Positions 9,910-21,162 of a stretch of DNA of 64,000 nucleotides are shown here, piece after piece. The position numbers were made by a program, and so were the translations under genes. Positions within the stretch are counted from its first letter, which is position 1; each line of letters starts with the position of its first letter. The notes under the pieces are model-generated. The model was given only the letters and a program-made list of their open reading frames with translations. It was not told the origin of the DNA and searched no databases. Origin of the DNA: Euptelea pleiosperma (lineage: Eukaryota > Streptophyta > Magnoliopsida > Ranunculales > Eupteleaceae); contig CM068552.1 in NCBI GenBank assembly GCA_035048495.1, positions 18,478,154 to 18,542,153 on the forward strand. Direction: 5' to 3'.

Positions 9910-12330
9910 ATGACGACAAAAATGATTATTTGTCAATATGGAGGCCAACTAGAATGTGATACATATGTTGATGGATCTGAGCAGATGTTATTCGAGTCGA
10001 CGGGGATCACATTGGCGAAATTTCGAGATAATTAAAGTTGCTATGCAATGTAAATTCAGCATAATTTTACTTTAAAGTCAGTTATTATATTTAGTTCGAA
10101 AAAACATATAATTGACATTATTGATAATCCATCTTTACAACATATATTTGACATTAATTTAACTTCTCCATACATAATTTTTTATGTTTGTCCAATTTCA
10201 TCATCACTTGAAAATATTACTCTTGAAAATCAATTGAATTATGGTCATACAAGTATTCAAGGTGAGCTTAGCTCACCAAATCAATTTCGAACCGATTACC
10301 ACAATCCGATTGTACATGATAAAAATGAAAATTATAACCTTTTTGATGATGAAGATGAAGATACAGATGATCCGAAAGTCGATGGATATTGTTCATCATC
10401 AACTAATGTTAATGTGAATGAATGATATATATATATCAAAAAAAATTATGCTAATGTAATCCAATTTAGGGTTTCAATTCTAAATTTAGCAGTAAAAGAA
10501 AATTTTACAGTAAAATATGTGATAAATAATAAAAAAATTATAGTAAATGTGATGATCCAAATTACCCATGACATGTACATGCTAAAAGAATGAAAAATTG
10601 TTATATTTTTAGCATAATAACTTATAACAATAGCTACACTTGCTTGGGTAAGAGTGATTCGGTAGATCATTCTCAAGCAACTATGAATTGGATAAATGAC
10701 AAAATAAAAGGTCGTTTAGCTGATAACTAATTTTATAATCTAATAGAGATTATAAATGACATGAAAGACAAATATGGTGTAAAAGTCTTATATAACAAAG
10801 CTTGAAAAGTTCGAGAGAAAGTACTAGAAGACATTATGGTTGCATAATAGAAGCTTATAGGATTATGTCATTACTGTCATATAGAAACAAATCTAATAAT
10901 TTTTGTTTTCTTAAAACTAATCAAAGTGAAAATTTTGAACAAATTTTCATTTTCTTTAAATCGAGTGTTAATGGATTTAAAAATGGATGTAAACCTATTA
11001 TAGGATTAGATGGTATATTTTTAAAGAAATGTATTAATATACCTTGCTTACGACGACTTTCGTCGATCCTAATGGTGGTACTTTTTCATTGGCATATGCA
11101 ATAGTCGAGGCTAAAGATAAACGTACTTGGGATTGATTTTTAAATTATTTTTAAAGAGCCATTACACCTTTTGATTTCCAACTATCTTTTATTTCTGATA
11201 GACGAAAATGACTTATACAGGTTGTTGGCAATCGTTTTCCTTCAAATTACTATTTTTCTGTATGAGACATTTTGAACAAAATTTTAAAAAATGATTTAAA
11301 GAACAAATATTTTGTAAGTTATTAATGAGATCAGCTAAAGCATATAATTTAATAGATTTTGAAAATCATTTATAAACCTGTGGGGCAAAAATCCCACAAC
11401 TCAACTTAATCTGACGTGGCCTTGTTGATGAAGTATATTGTACTGGTGTGAATAGTGATGTCGCTCCTTGTCGGTCATTTTGGTGAAGTCGGTGTAGAGT
11501 TGACGAGTTTGCCGAAGACAGCTAATGAGGGTGAACACCTGAAACAGAACTCTGCCAGTGGGATTCCACCTTTAGAGCCTCCGAAGATTAAGTTAGTTTC
11601 TTTCTTAAGTGTTTTCGGATTTTGGTTTGTGTTTTTGTGTATCTCTTTTAGTTGATCGGGTCCCCTATTTATAGGATCGTCTCCTCTGACCCGTCAAGAT
11701 GCTCATATTCGAAATATCTGCTTTGGTCGGTTAGATATCTTTTGTCCTTTGCATGATGTGTTACGGTCCATACTCTGGTTAATGAATATGCTTCACGTGA
11801 CGTCTGTTAGCTTGGTGTTATCCACGTTCTCGGCGTGATCAGATCTTTCTATATCTCATTTACTTCAGTCATATCGGTGTACTCGGCTATATTGCTCTTG
11901 TTCTACTCGGATAAATATCTACTTCATCTCGGTGATATCGATTATCACTGTTCTAGGTCATTTCGGATACACATACACTTCCTCCCGGTGATCTCGGATA
12001 ACACTCTATTCTTCATCTCGGTCATTCGGATATTACATAAATGATTTATATTCCTCCTAAAATAGTACCCACAAAACCATTAAAAATGAGAATTTAAAAT
12101 GTTTTAAATGGATTGTTAATGGTAATCAACAGTCGCACGACTTAAGTTATTGGGCGACAACTCATTCTCCTGTTCCAAGGCATAGGATATTAACCTCTAA
12201 TTTTTCAGAATCGTATAATGTATGGATTAAGAATATGCGTTTAAAACTAATAACATGATGATTAGATGGAATTAGGTGTAAAATAATAAAAATTTTGGAA
12301 AATGCATGCACCTTGGAAATGCAATTTTGA
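9910..12330 (+). pseudogene. Mutator-like (MULE) transposase, inactivated and split by a solo LTR
   Basis: From the ATG at 9910 the protein begins MTTKMIICQYGGQLECDTYV, like MULE N-termini, followed by an acidic stretch (FDDEDEDTDD, about 10345-10375). A MuDR-type DNA-binding region is spread over frames at 10460-10700 (FRVSILNLAVKENFTVKYV). The transposase core includes PIIGLDGIFLKK near 10990-11030, containing the first catalytic Asp region, and FISDRRK near 11190-11210. The reading continues after the solo LTR at 12079 with YWATTHSPVPRHRILTSNFS and ESYNVWIKNMRL (12150-12240), the usual region after the core. Many stops and frameshifts make it nonfunctional. Confidence 0.75.
11379..12073. 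mobile_element. Solo LTR, 695 bp, with 5-bp target duplication
   Basis: The insert begins TGTGGGGC and ends ACCCACA, and is flanked by the exact direct repeat AAACC (11374-11378 and 12074-12078). A TATA-like TATTTATAG lies at about 11666. It interrupts the MULE transposase frame, which resumes on the other side. No internal retrotransposon sequence is present, so it is a solo LTR left by LTR-LTR recombination. The right half repeats TCGGTGAT and CTCGGAT words. Confidence 0.8.
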
Positions 12331-12340
12331 TCTAATGAAT

Positions 12341-12481
12341 GGGCAAATGTATACAAATTTTGCAACATTTGGAATTCTTGTAACCTTGGGCAAATGTATA
12401 CAATTTTTGTAACTTTTGAAAATTTTGTAACCTTAGGCAATTGTACCCAATTTTTGTAACATTTGAAATTTTTGTAACCTT
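12341..12481. repeat. Minisatellite: three 47-bp units
   Basis: Units at 12341-12387, 12388-12434 and 12435-12481 each run from GGGCAAATGTATACAA (or variant) to TTGTAACCTT. A partial unit follows. It lies just past the end of the recognisable MULE coding region. Confidence 0.8.
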
Positions 12482-12651
12482 TGGTATTTTTGTAACATTG
12501 GGCAATTAGAAGTTTTCTTACATTTTTCTTCATTTATCGGTGAGGTTATTAGAAGTTTTCATTAGTCGATATGGAGGAATTTGTATATGGAACAAGCAAA
12601 AAAAAAATGATAATATGAGAAATACTAAAGAAATAGTCCTCACAAACATGT

Positions 12652-13088
12652 CTAATACGTACACTTCCTACTTTTCTTACCTATCCCTTCCCTTAATAAC
12701 TCTAATGCCCCTCTAACTTGTTTATCTCTTTGTGGATAGCTTTGCTCAACAATTTGAACCTGAGATGGTTCTATCTGCGCATGAGATGGAGGTATAATAG
12801 GCAAATGTGTCATTGGATGATGTATGACAGAAGATGATCCTACATCACATGTCGATTGATGAGGAATCGTATAATACTGAACATCACCTTCTTGATCATC
12901 ATTCACAAACACATCACCCCACTCATCACCTTGTTGCTCTTGATGAGGACGACAATGTTGTGGAAACTGTCGCACAACTACAAAAGGGACCTGCGGAGGT
13001 AGATCTACCTGCTGTGGGAAAAACTCACGGCGTGGGTCCCGCCTTAATCTCTCAACAGAGGCTATAATGCGATCACTAACAAGACGCT
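12652..13088 (-). CDS. Unidentified minus-strand ORF, Gln/Pro/His-rich C-terminal part
   Basis: An open frame of about 145 codons without an ATG at its upstream end starts after a stop near 13089 with RLVSDRIIASVERLRRDPRR and ends KKSRKCTY plus stop at 12652. The middle is rich in Gln, Pro, His and acidic residues (PQHCRPHQEQQGDEW, VNDDQEGD). The first part is hydrophilic and looks like the end of a folded region. Codon structure suggests a genuine but 5'-truncated exon, perhaps from a transposon-associated protein, since it lies between a MULE and a Helitron. I do not recognise the family. Confidence 0.35.
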
Positions 13089-13396
13089 AAGAGATGTAGA
13101 TCTGTGATCACATTTGATAAATAAGTCGCCTGTAAAAAAACCAAATCTATATCTATACTATAGGAGAGAAGTGGGCAGCGTCCCTCTTTTTCTACATCAA
13201 GTTGATGTGGCACTCTCCTCATGCAGAGTACCACATCAGCAAGTTAACTTTCTCTCTCTCTCTCTTCCATTCTCTTCTAATATTTACATTAACAAAAAAA
13301 ACGTATTGACGTTTCCCTATGCTAAATAAAGAAATAAATGCATAAAAAATCTTACATTAAATAAAAAGTTTTTTTTTTTGTAATTAAGATCCTTCA

Positions 13397-13961
13397 TTAA
13401 ACAAAAGGAAGATCAATACAAGGAGATCCATGAGGTACATCCTTCCTTACAACATCTGACAGCCATAGAGGAATACATGATTCCCAAACCATAGGGTCGA
13501 CAAATGAGATAGCCCTAGAGGCTATATAGTGAGTTACCTCGTTACCTTCTCTCGGTGTGTGAACAAAAGACAGAGAGTTAAAGTTTGTACATAAACATAA
13601 GACATCAGCTAAGAAAGTTGAAGAAGACCAACTAAGATCATAAGATTTCTGGTTGAGCGCATTAATGATAAGCAGGCATCTGATTCCACAATCAAGTCCT
13701 TCGCTCCAAAAGACAAAGCTTGTTCCATCCCCCATTTTATGCCTCTAACTTCTACTTCTTCTGCAGAGAAGGATCGAGTTCGACAGCCTCTGCCAGCACA
13801 AATTTGTTAGAATCATTCCTGAGTATAAACCCCAAACCAGTTGTACCAGTTCCTTGATGCCAACCTGCATCTGAGTTTATTTTAAGAGTGCCTTCTGGTG
13901 GTGGATTAATTCCAAACAGTGATGGGTTTAGATACTTTGGATACGACATTTTCTGATTCAA
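13397..13961 (-). pseudogene. RNase H domain of the LINE
   Basis: The minus strand reads EGTLKINSDAGWHQGTGTTG (about 13895-13835), containing the first catalytic Asp region of plant LINE RNase H, and continues GLGFILRNDS. After a frameshift near 13750 it resumes with VHTPREGNEVTHYIASRA (13565-13510), the last motif, where an Asp more usual before the His is replaced. It ends at a stop near 13397. Confidence 0.7.
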
Positions 13962-14021
13962 TGAATGAATAGATACCCCTTAAGAATTGGACTGGGTGCT
14001 CTATCTTGGAGTGGTGTACCA

Positions 14022-14378
14022 CATGGTTTTAAAAACGGCTGTTTAAACGGTAATGCCCCAAGCCTGTTTCCGTTAAAATTGTTTAAACACGTTTCATCGG
14101 TTTTGAAAAAAATGGCCGTTAAATCCGTTAAAATTCGTTTAATTTTTGTTAAATTCCTTTTTTTTTTTTTAATTTTCAAATTTCAAAATTTGAATTTCAG
14201 CGCCATTTTTTCCATTTTTTTCATTAAAATCAGTTAAAATCTGTTTAATTCTGTTAACTTCCATTTTTCCCATTTTTTTTCCATTTTTGCCCCTGGCCAT
14301 TTCAATCCGTTTTAACGGCCGTTTAAACGGTAACGCCCCCAGTCCGTTTAACCGTTAAAACGGCCTCCTTTAAACCTT
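14022..14378. mobile_element. MITE, GGTTTTAAA ends, exact 9-bp target duplication
   Basis: The element starts CATGGTTTTAAAAACGG and ends CTCCTTTAAACCTT. Both sides carry the exact direct repeat GGTGTACCA (14013-14021 and 14379-14387). A 9-bp duplication is typical of Mutator-superfamily insertions. The interior is dominated by variants of GTTTAAACGG, CCGTTAAAA and TTTTTCCATTTTT. It has no coding capacity and lies inside the LINE. Confidence 0.85.
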
Positions 14379-14399
14379 GGTGTACCATTCTATTTCGAA

Positions 14400-16875
14400 G
14401 ATCCCAAAGCTTCCAAAGAATAATGGAAATATACTGTCTATGAGTGTTATCCTCATCAATTGGAGACTGATGTAGCATGATGTTGTCTAGTAGCCAGTTT
14501 TCACATTCCTCTGCAAACCAATTCTCACCGCGAATTAAGAGAGGAGAAGCAAACCACAAACGAGCACTGATTGGGCAATTGAATAATGCATGATGGGATG
14601 TCTCCTCTTGAGCTTGACAACGAGGACATGTAGGAGATATTTGCTTGATTTGCCGCTGAATATTCGCCATAGTTGGAAGGATATTTCGAAAAAGCTTCCA
14701 CATAAATAATTGTATCCTGTACGGGAGAGGAAGATGCCAAATTTTTTTCCAGATGGGATGTGATGGGGATCGTTCAGCCAAGTTTTGAGTTTGAGTGCAA
14801 AGAGTTTGATAGGCTGACTTTGTTGAGAATTGACCACGAGGATGTAGTTGCCAATAAATTCGATCCGTTCGGAGATTCGACTTAGGGGAATAGAATTTAT
14901 GGCTGAAGCTATTGATGCCGGGAATAAAGATGAAAGGAGTTGACTGTTCCAAGTGGCATTGGGAAACATTAGATCACTAACCTTATGAAAGCTTGAGTGG
15001 CCATTTGAAGGAGTTGTGAGTTGACTAGTAGGAGTTGGTATCCATTGATCTTCCCAAATCCTGATTTGCTTTCCATTCCCAATCACCCAACCACATTGAG
15101 ATGAAAATTTTCTGTAGCTTTGTACATACCTTTCCAACTCCATGATGCGGATTGAGGACACTTGGCCCTAAGAATGTTTCCATCAGGACTGTATTTGTTA
15201 AGTAAGTGAGTTGCCAGAAAAGAATTGTTGTCCTGTTGAAGATTTCACATTTTTTTAAAAAGAAGGGCTAAGTTAACTTTATGGAATCTTCGAAATCCCA
15301 AGCCACCATGCTCTTTAGCTTTGCAAAGAGAATCCTAGTTTGTCAATCTAAGAGCTCTTTTATGATTTGAAGCTCCCCACCAAAATTGATTAGATAAAGA
15401 ATCCATTTTTTCACATAGAAGCTTGGGGAGCAGGAATGATTGCATTGCATAAATGGGAATTGCCTCTACCGCACTTTTAATCAACGTGGTTTTCCCCGCT
15501 TGAGAAAGAAGCTTTCATCTCCAACCTTCCATTAGATTTCTAATTTTTTCTTCATAGTACTGAAAGGCTTTCCATTTGGATCTTCCTAGAATGAGAGGGG
15601 TACCTAAGTAATTCTCAGAGATATTGAAGTTTTTTATTCCAATAATATAAGATAAAAACTTTTCCTGCTTTCGATGGAGATTAGGACTAAAGATCATCCC
15701 CGAATTCATTAAATTCACCTGTTGGCCCGACATACTATAAGTATTCTTCAATAAGTTGCTTCAATATTCTTGCTTCCACTAGATTGCTCTACAAAATAAG
15801 ATATAGTCGTCTGCAAATAATAGGTGTGAGATTGATGGACTGGCACGAGAGATTTTGAGACCATGTAGTCTGTTTTCCATCTCTGCTTTATTGAGCATGA
15901 ATGAAAGAACATTCATGCACAAAACAAAAAGAAATGGGGAGGGTGGGTCTCCTTGTCTTAATCCCCAGGATGGTTTGAAAAATCCAAATGGGGATCCATT
16001 CAATTTAATGGAGAAAGATGATGAAGATATGCATTGATGAATAAGAGTTATCCAGTCTTCATTAAATCCCATCTTCCTAAAGACTTGCAGTAAATAAGTC
16101 CACTCTACTCTATCATAAGCCTTAGCCATGTCAAATTTTATTGTCATTTTTTCTTTTTTTGAATGATTTTCATCAATTCTTGAGCCAGTATAGTGTTGTC
16201 CGAAATTTGATGGCCAGGAATAAATGCTCTTTGATTTTCCGCCACCTGATGAGACATAGTAGGGCGCAACCTTTGAGCCAGGATTTTGGCAATGATTTTA
16301 TAGCTCACATGCAAAGACTGATTGGTCTAAAGTGGTGAGGAAATTCTGGATTTGGAACTTCGGGATGAGAGCAATAAGAGTTTGATTCATGGTGCTCAAG
16401 TTGCTATCACTAGAAAAGGCTTTTTGAACTGATTCAAGAACTGTATTTTTGATGGTTTCCCAAAACTTTTGATAAAAAAGGGCCGTGAATTCATCCGGAC
16501 CAGGAGCTTTGTTTGGGCCCATACTTAATACAGCTGTTTGGACTCCCTCCATAGTGATGGGCTGCATTAATCTCATATTATCATCAGCAGATATATGAGG
16601 AAGATTAATGCGATCTAATAATTCAAAGTTCCGAGGTTGAGATGAGGAGAATATATCTTTAAAGTATTCAACCAATGTAGTTCCCACTTGACGCCTTGTA
16701 CTACAAGGTTTGCCCTACCCATCTTTGATCCAATCGATACGATTTTCCTTCTTTGAATAAAAGTAGAAACATGGAAAAACTTAGAGTTTCGATCCCTTTC
16801 CTTTAACCACTTCTCTCTGGATTTGTCACGCCAAATTTTTTCCTCTTGCGATAGAAGATGATCAATTTTTTCCAC
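14400..16875 (-). pseudogene. LINE reverse transcriptase and zf-RVT region
   Basis: Conserved RT segments are visible on the minus strand: NKAPGPDEFTALFYQKFW near 16520-16465, FDMAKAYDRVEWTYLL near 16140-16090, GLRQGDPPSPFLF near 15975-15935, and the catalytic FADDYILFC near 15815-15785. The downstream zf-RVT region has CPRCQAQEETSHHALFNC (14625-14570), with the Cys/His spacing usual for this domain. Several frameshifts and stops break the frame between 16300 and 15160 and near 14750, so it does not encode an intact protein. Confidence 0.8.
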
Positions 16876-16936
16876 GATGGCTTTTTATTGCTTCAAGTTA
16901 TCCTCCGGAGGATAAAGCTGTTGAATTTGAAATTAT

Positions 16937-17098
16937 TCAACCCATAAAGATTCCAACTATACACTTTACCAAATACCTTATATAGCTTTCTATTTCCAAA
17001 TTTTCAAAAATCCTACATTAAATAAAAAGTTATTTAACCCCTAAAGATTCCAACTATATACTTTACCAAATACCTTTTATAGCTTTTTATTTTCAAAA
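16937..17098. repeat. Two direct copies of a ~95-bp segment
   Basis: The sequence containing AAAGATTCCAACTATACACT and TTTACCAAATACCTT occurs at 16937 and again from about 17032. A further piece of the unit (TTACATTAAATAAAAAGTT) precedes the LINE at 13352-13370. The LINE therefore inserted into a pre-existing local duplication in the Helitron. Confidence 0.65.
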
Positions 17099-18571
17099 TG
17101 TCTTTTTTTCTTTCCCAAACATCTCTCATTCTCTTAAAATTGTCTCTTCCCTTTCCGGTAACATCTCTCTGTTGCCCAAATACATTTTACATGTCTCTCC
17201 ATCTCCCAAAATGTCTCTACCAAAATTGCCTATGCACATTATTTATAGTCGTCTTCAGAGTCGAAAGGAGAAGCACACGAAGAAGATCAAAAGCTCGTAT
17301 ACAAGTGGTTGAAAAAGCTTGAGAAGTGTTGTTAATGGCGGACATGCACAACAAGTGAGTGTTTGAGCAATGGATAACTATTATTATCACAACATGGATG
17401 ATAACAATGGTAGTGATGCTGCTATTAGCAATGATGAGCAGTGGACCTATTTTTGTGCTTAGAGATGTCTATCCATCTTTGAATGATTTATTTGCCATTG
17501 AAGGGTTTTTTTTCCCTTTTTTTTTCGTAGACGAGATGTAATTTTTTTTGTTGACGAAAATGTAAAAAAGATGTTTTCTTTTTCTAGAGAGTGAGAGAAG
17601 GGCAGAAAATAATATGAAAAGGATCTGTGAGTTAGTATGTTTTCACTTCTTCATATATAAAGTCTACAACTATAAAGTAGTTACTCTATTTTGACTTCTT
17701 TCTTTTTATTAATTTTTAGTATATATTTTTTAATTTATTAATAGGTGCCCATGCAGGCTAATAACACTCATGTATTCTTAGTCTTAAAAAATTAAGAAAA
17801 TAAATCTTATTTCTTCATCTAACACATTTCATTACATGGGGCAAATTTGAATTAAAGTCTATAACTATAATCAAACACCCAAATCTTCAATTCCTTGATC
17901 CTTAATGTATAAACGCCAAACATCAATGGGTGGAGTTATCGTAGGTGATCTTTTTGCTACGGACTATCAAATAGTGTTTTCCCATGATGAAGGTGAGGGC
18001 CATGAGGCCCATTATTTCTCATAGCTTAGAAATAAAAAAGGTTGACACTGTTAAAACGACTATTATAAATAGTTTATTTTAAGGGTGCAACAATTTTTTA
18101 ATGTTATTGTTCTTCGAGTAAAATGATGGTTAGAATAATATTAATTTATTACTTTTGAAGACAAGCATTTAGTAAAAAAAATATTTCTTTCTAATAAATA
18201 ACAGTCTTTATTTTTGTTATAATAGACATTATAACAGTTATCCTATTTTTTGGAATATATTATTTTAACTTCAATTCTTATTATTTGGTCGATCCTTATC
18301 TAATGTCTGAAAATGTTATTGGACTACTTTTTTTTTATCTTGGTGCGAAAAATCAAAATTATTGTTAACATTTATGAAATTTTTGCTTAGTCAGTAAAAT
18401 CATCGTCCAGTGTATGTAACTTTGGCATTAATTTGTCGTCTATATAAAAGTTGTATTTTATAAATTGAAAATAATATTATTATTTCTTACACTTTTATTT
18501 ATCGTACATTACTATTACTTTTTTTTTTTTTTTATTTCTTCGCCCGTGCTTTAGCACAGGCCAATGACAAG

Positions 18572-19399
18572 TATTATATTAATATGTTAGATTATAAAAT
18601 CTAATAAAAATACTCATAGCACTGTGATTTACCTCATCTTCATTTATCGTCCTATACCAATGTGCAAAAACTAAGAATGAGCGGTATGAAAAAGACTCTT
18701 GGAGGATCTCGCAGGTTGGAAAGCTCATCGAGCACGCTTAAAATGAAGTTTTCTCTAAGTAAGAAGAATGTTGCTTGCCGAATCCAATAAAGAGGAAATT
18801 TGAGCCCGAGGAAAATAGCAACCCACCTATACTTTTAGGAGGAAAACGAGTACTCTAGATAAGGGTGGATCCCAATGCTTTGGAATATCCATAATGTAAT
18901 GATAAGCGTACTTGGACTAACGTATTTGTACTTGTAAGGCACAAGTCACTGTCCAGTAACAAGCTGCAAAAAGTATAACCACAACTTGTTATCTGTTATA
19001 ACCATAACTGTCATCAATTCAAATGGGTTGATATAATATAGCCAACATAAAAGCATTGCACACACAAAACCAAAGCAAGATGTGTTTTGAAAGTAAAAGT
19101 ATCAAGTTTAATAAGGGAAACTTAGATAACAACCTACCAAAAGCTTCAAAAGATAAATGATTTCATTGAGCTTCCCAATAACCACGTTATTTGACTTTAT
19201 AAAGGGATAACAAAATACATGTAAACAGATTATAGACGAGCATGAAACTTATGACACAATACGTATAAACATGTGTCAAAAATAAAAAATAGATGATAGA
19301 AAATGAGAAAACAGATGTCAGAAAAGGAGAAAACAAATGACAAAATATGAAAATAGGTGACAATTACAATTTTTTATTTTGTTACTTGCATGCAAGGTG
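18572..19399. other. Noncoding stretch
   Basis: No coding sequence was recognised. It flanks the Helitron 3' end and leads into the duplicated coding relic. Confidence 0.5.
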
Positions 19400-20330
19400 G
19401 TGGTTGTTCGAACTTCCGTGATTGCCTCTAAAATGACGTGACTATTCTTCTCATCGTCAATCTATTTGTCATCCAAGGGAGAAAATATCATTTTCTTAAA
19501 AATCTACTTGATTGAATTGATCTTGTATATTTTGAAGGGGAGCATCCATCCAAGTACTCTAGAAAATTGACTACTTATTTCTCCTCACTCTCTTCCTCTA
19601 CCTCCTTTTTGAACTCATTCATCGAGTTCACCAATGACTCATAAATGACCCGACTCATATCACCAGTAGGTGTTTCAGTAATTCGAGTGATTACAATGAG
19701 TTTCTTCGTGGCCATTGTTGATCCTATGTCAAGGATAAAACAAATGATGAAGAAGGAAAAAACAAATGATAGAATAAGAGAAAATAGATGAACAAAAAAG
19801 ATGAGAAAACATATAACAATTATAAATTTTTTTGTTTGGTTACTTACATGCAGGGTGATGAATGTCGGAACTTCCGTTATTGCCTTTACAATGAAGGGAT
19901 TGTTCTTTTCATCGTCAGTCAGTTTGTCATCCAAGGGAGAAAATTTTATTTTCTTAAAAATCTCTTTGCTTGAGTTGATCTTGGTACATTTTAAGGGGGA
20001 GCTTCCATCCAAGTAATCTATGAACTTAACTACTTATTCACCTAGCTCCCAGTGGAGGGATGCGTAGGAAAGCCTGTATCATCAAAACTGTAACACAGCC
20101 ATGAATGATATAATGTTTCTTCTCAACATTTTCTCCTACCTCAATTTTGAACTCATTCACTAACGACTCGTAAATGACCCATCCCAATGGAAAGTTGTTG
20201 CACTCATCCAAATCTATATCATTGGCGTGGTTTTTTAGTAATTCAGGTGGTTATAATGAGTTTCTTCATTGCCATTCTTGATCTTTTATCAAGGAGAAAA
20301 CATATGATAGATGATAGAATAGGAGTAAAC
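19400..20330 (-). pseudogene. Tandemly duplicated coding relic of unknown family
   Basis: Two related units of about 470 bp lie head to tail (about 19400-19860 and 19860-20330). On the minus strand, one half of each unit encodes DGSSPLKCTKINSSKEIFKK or variants, with KFSPLDDKLTDDEKNNPFIV and EVPTFITLH. The other half encodes MATKKLIVITRITETP and MSRVIYESLVNSMNEFKKEV. An AT-rich hydrophobic stretch between them looks like an intron with a GAAAACA-rich core. The longest continuous frame is 145 codons (20012-19575). It may be a piece of a transposon-encoded protein of the Ulp1/DUF1985 kind, but that is a weak guess. Confidence 0.35.
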
Positions 20331-20704
20331 ATATGATAAAATAGGAAAAAATATATGGCAAAAAAGAACATAGATGCGACTGTTGAGAGGACGCGCAGTT
20401 GTTTTTTCATGGAGTAATCCCCAACCATTGATCAGAATTGGATAGTTGCTTGAGTGCAGATGCATAAAAGGTGTGATTGGGAATATGCGTCAAAAAGGTC
20501 GATTGGTTTTTGGAGTGATTCCTATTCATTAGATGATAATTAGACGATTGATCCAAAATAATGTTTTAGAGCCGTCATTGAGAATAGGTGTGGAAAAAGG
20601 TCTAGACATATGGTCATGTCAGCTTTGTTTCAGTCACATTTTTCATGGCATGCCTAAAAGTTAATGACAAACTTAGTAATCAAGAATTTTTTGAGTATTT
20701 CAAT
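20331..20704. other. Noncoding stretch
   Basis: Nothing coding or structured was recognised between the duplicated relic and the MITE at 20708. Confidence 0.5.
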
Positions 20705-20707
20705 TAA

Positions 20708-21131
20708 GGTGGCATTTGGTAAATTAAGTTATCAGATCTAAAAGCTTAAAGTGCTTAAGATCTGGTAGCTTAATGACTTATGTCTGAATTAGGTTGTTTG
20801 GCGAAGGTCTTAAGTCTTAAAATTAAGTCAAGGGCATTGTGGGTATTTTGAAATGTTTATTAGGATACTTTCGTAAGTTTTTAAAAAAGAAAGGTTTGAA
20901 AAAAGGGCATTGTTAGTATTAAAAAAGAATCAAATAATCTTTTTTAAAGATTCATTCACTTACCGCAAAAAGTGAAGGCTGAGTCACTTTTTACTTTTGT
21001 CCTTTTTTCCTTGAGTTTGGTGACAAGTGTTGAAATTAAGTCGTTTACCAAATGCAACTTAATCACCAAAATCACTTAATTTCAGCTGATTTAGACTTAA
21101 GGTCTAAAAAAAAGTTTTACCAAACGCCACC
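20708..21131. mobile_element. Tourist-like MITE with TAA target duplication
   Basis: Inverted ends GGTGGCATTTGGTAAA and TTTTACCAAACGCCACC are flanked by TAA at 20705-20707 and 21132-21134, the PIF/Harbinger signature. The subterminal text (AATTAAG, CTTAAGAC) is also partly inverted. It has no coding capacity. Confidence 0.7.
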
Positions 21132-21162
21132 TAAGTCTTTTCACTTTTCGGTAATAAAAAGT

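Larger units (their letters stand above)
13370..16935 (-). mobile_element. LINE with reverse transcriptase, zf-RVT and RNase H, 5'-truncated
   Basis: Minus-strand order is RT (about 16875-15515), zf-RVT region (15160-14400), then RNase H (13961-13397), ending in a poly(A) tract read as T at 13369-13379. The endonuclease domain is absent, consistent with 5' truncation. A MITE sits at 14022-14378 between the zf-RVT and RNase H parts. The insertion lies inside a local duplicated sequence (compare 13340-13370 with 17000-17031). No clear target duplication was found. Confidence 0.8.
13152..18571 (+). mobile_element. Probable nonautonomous Helitron, enlarged by a LINE
   Basis: The left end TCTATACTATAGGAGAG matches the TC-starting, purine-following 5' termini of plant Helitrons, with host A before it. 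At the right end a hairpin CCCGTGCT-TT-AGCACAGG (18543-18560, one C:A mismatch) is followed 11 bases later by CAAG and host T, close to the CTRR-T rule. No Rep/helicase was seen. A LINE of about 3.6 kb at 13370-16935 accounts for most of the length; without it the Helitron is about 1.9 kb. The pairing of these two ends is inferred. Confidence 0.5.

Noticed and set aside
10446..10676. Hydrophobic minus-strand frame resembling a membrane protein
   Set aside because: It is the reverse complement of the MULE DNA-binding region, whose plus-strand reading is conserved.
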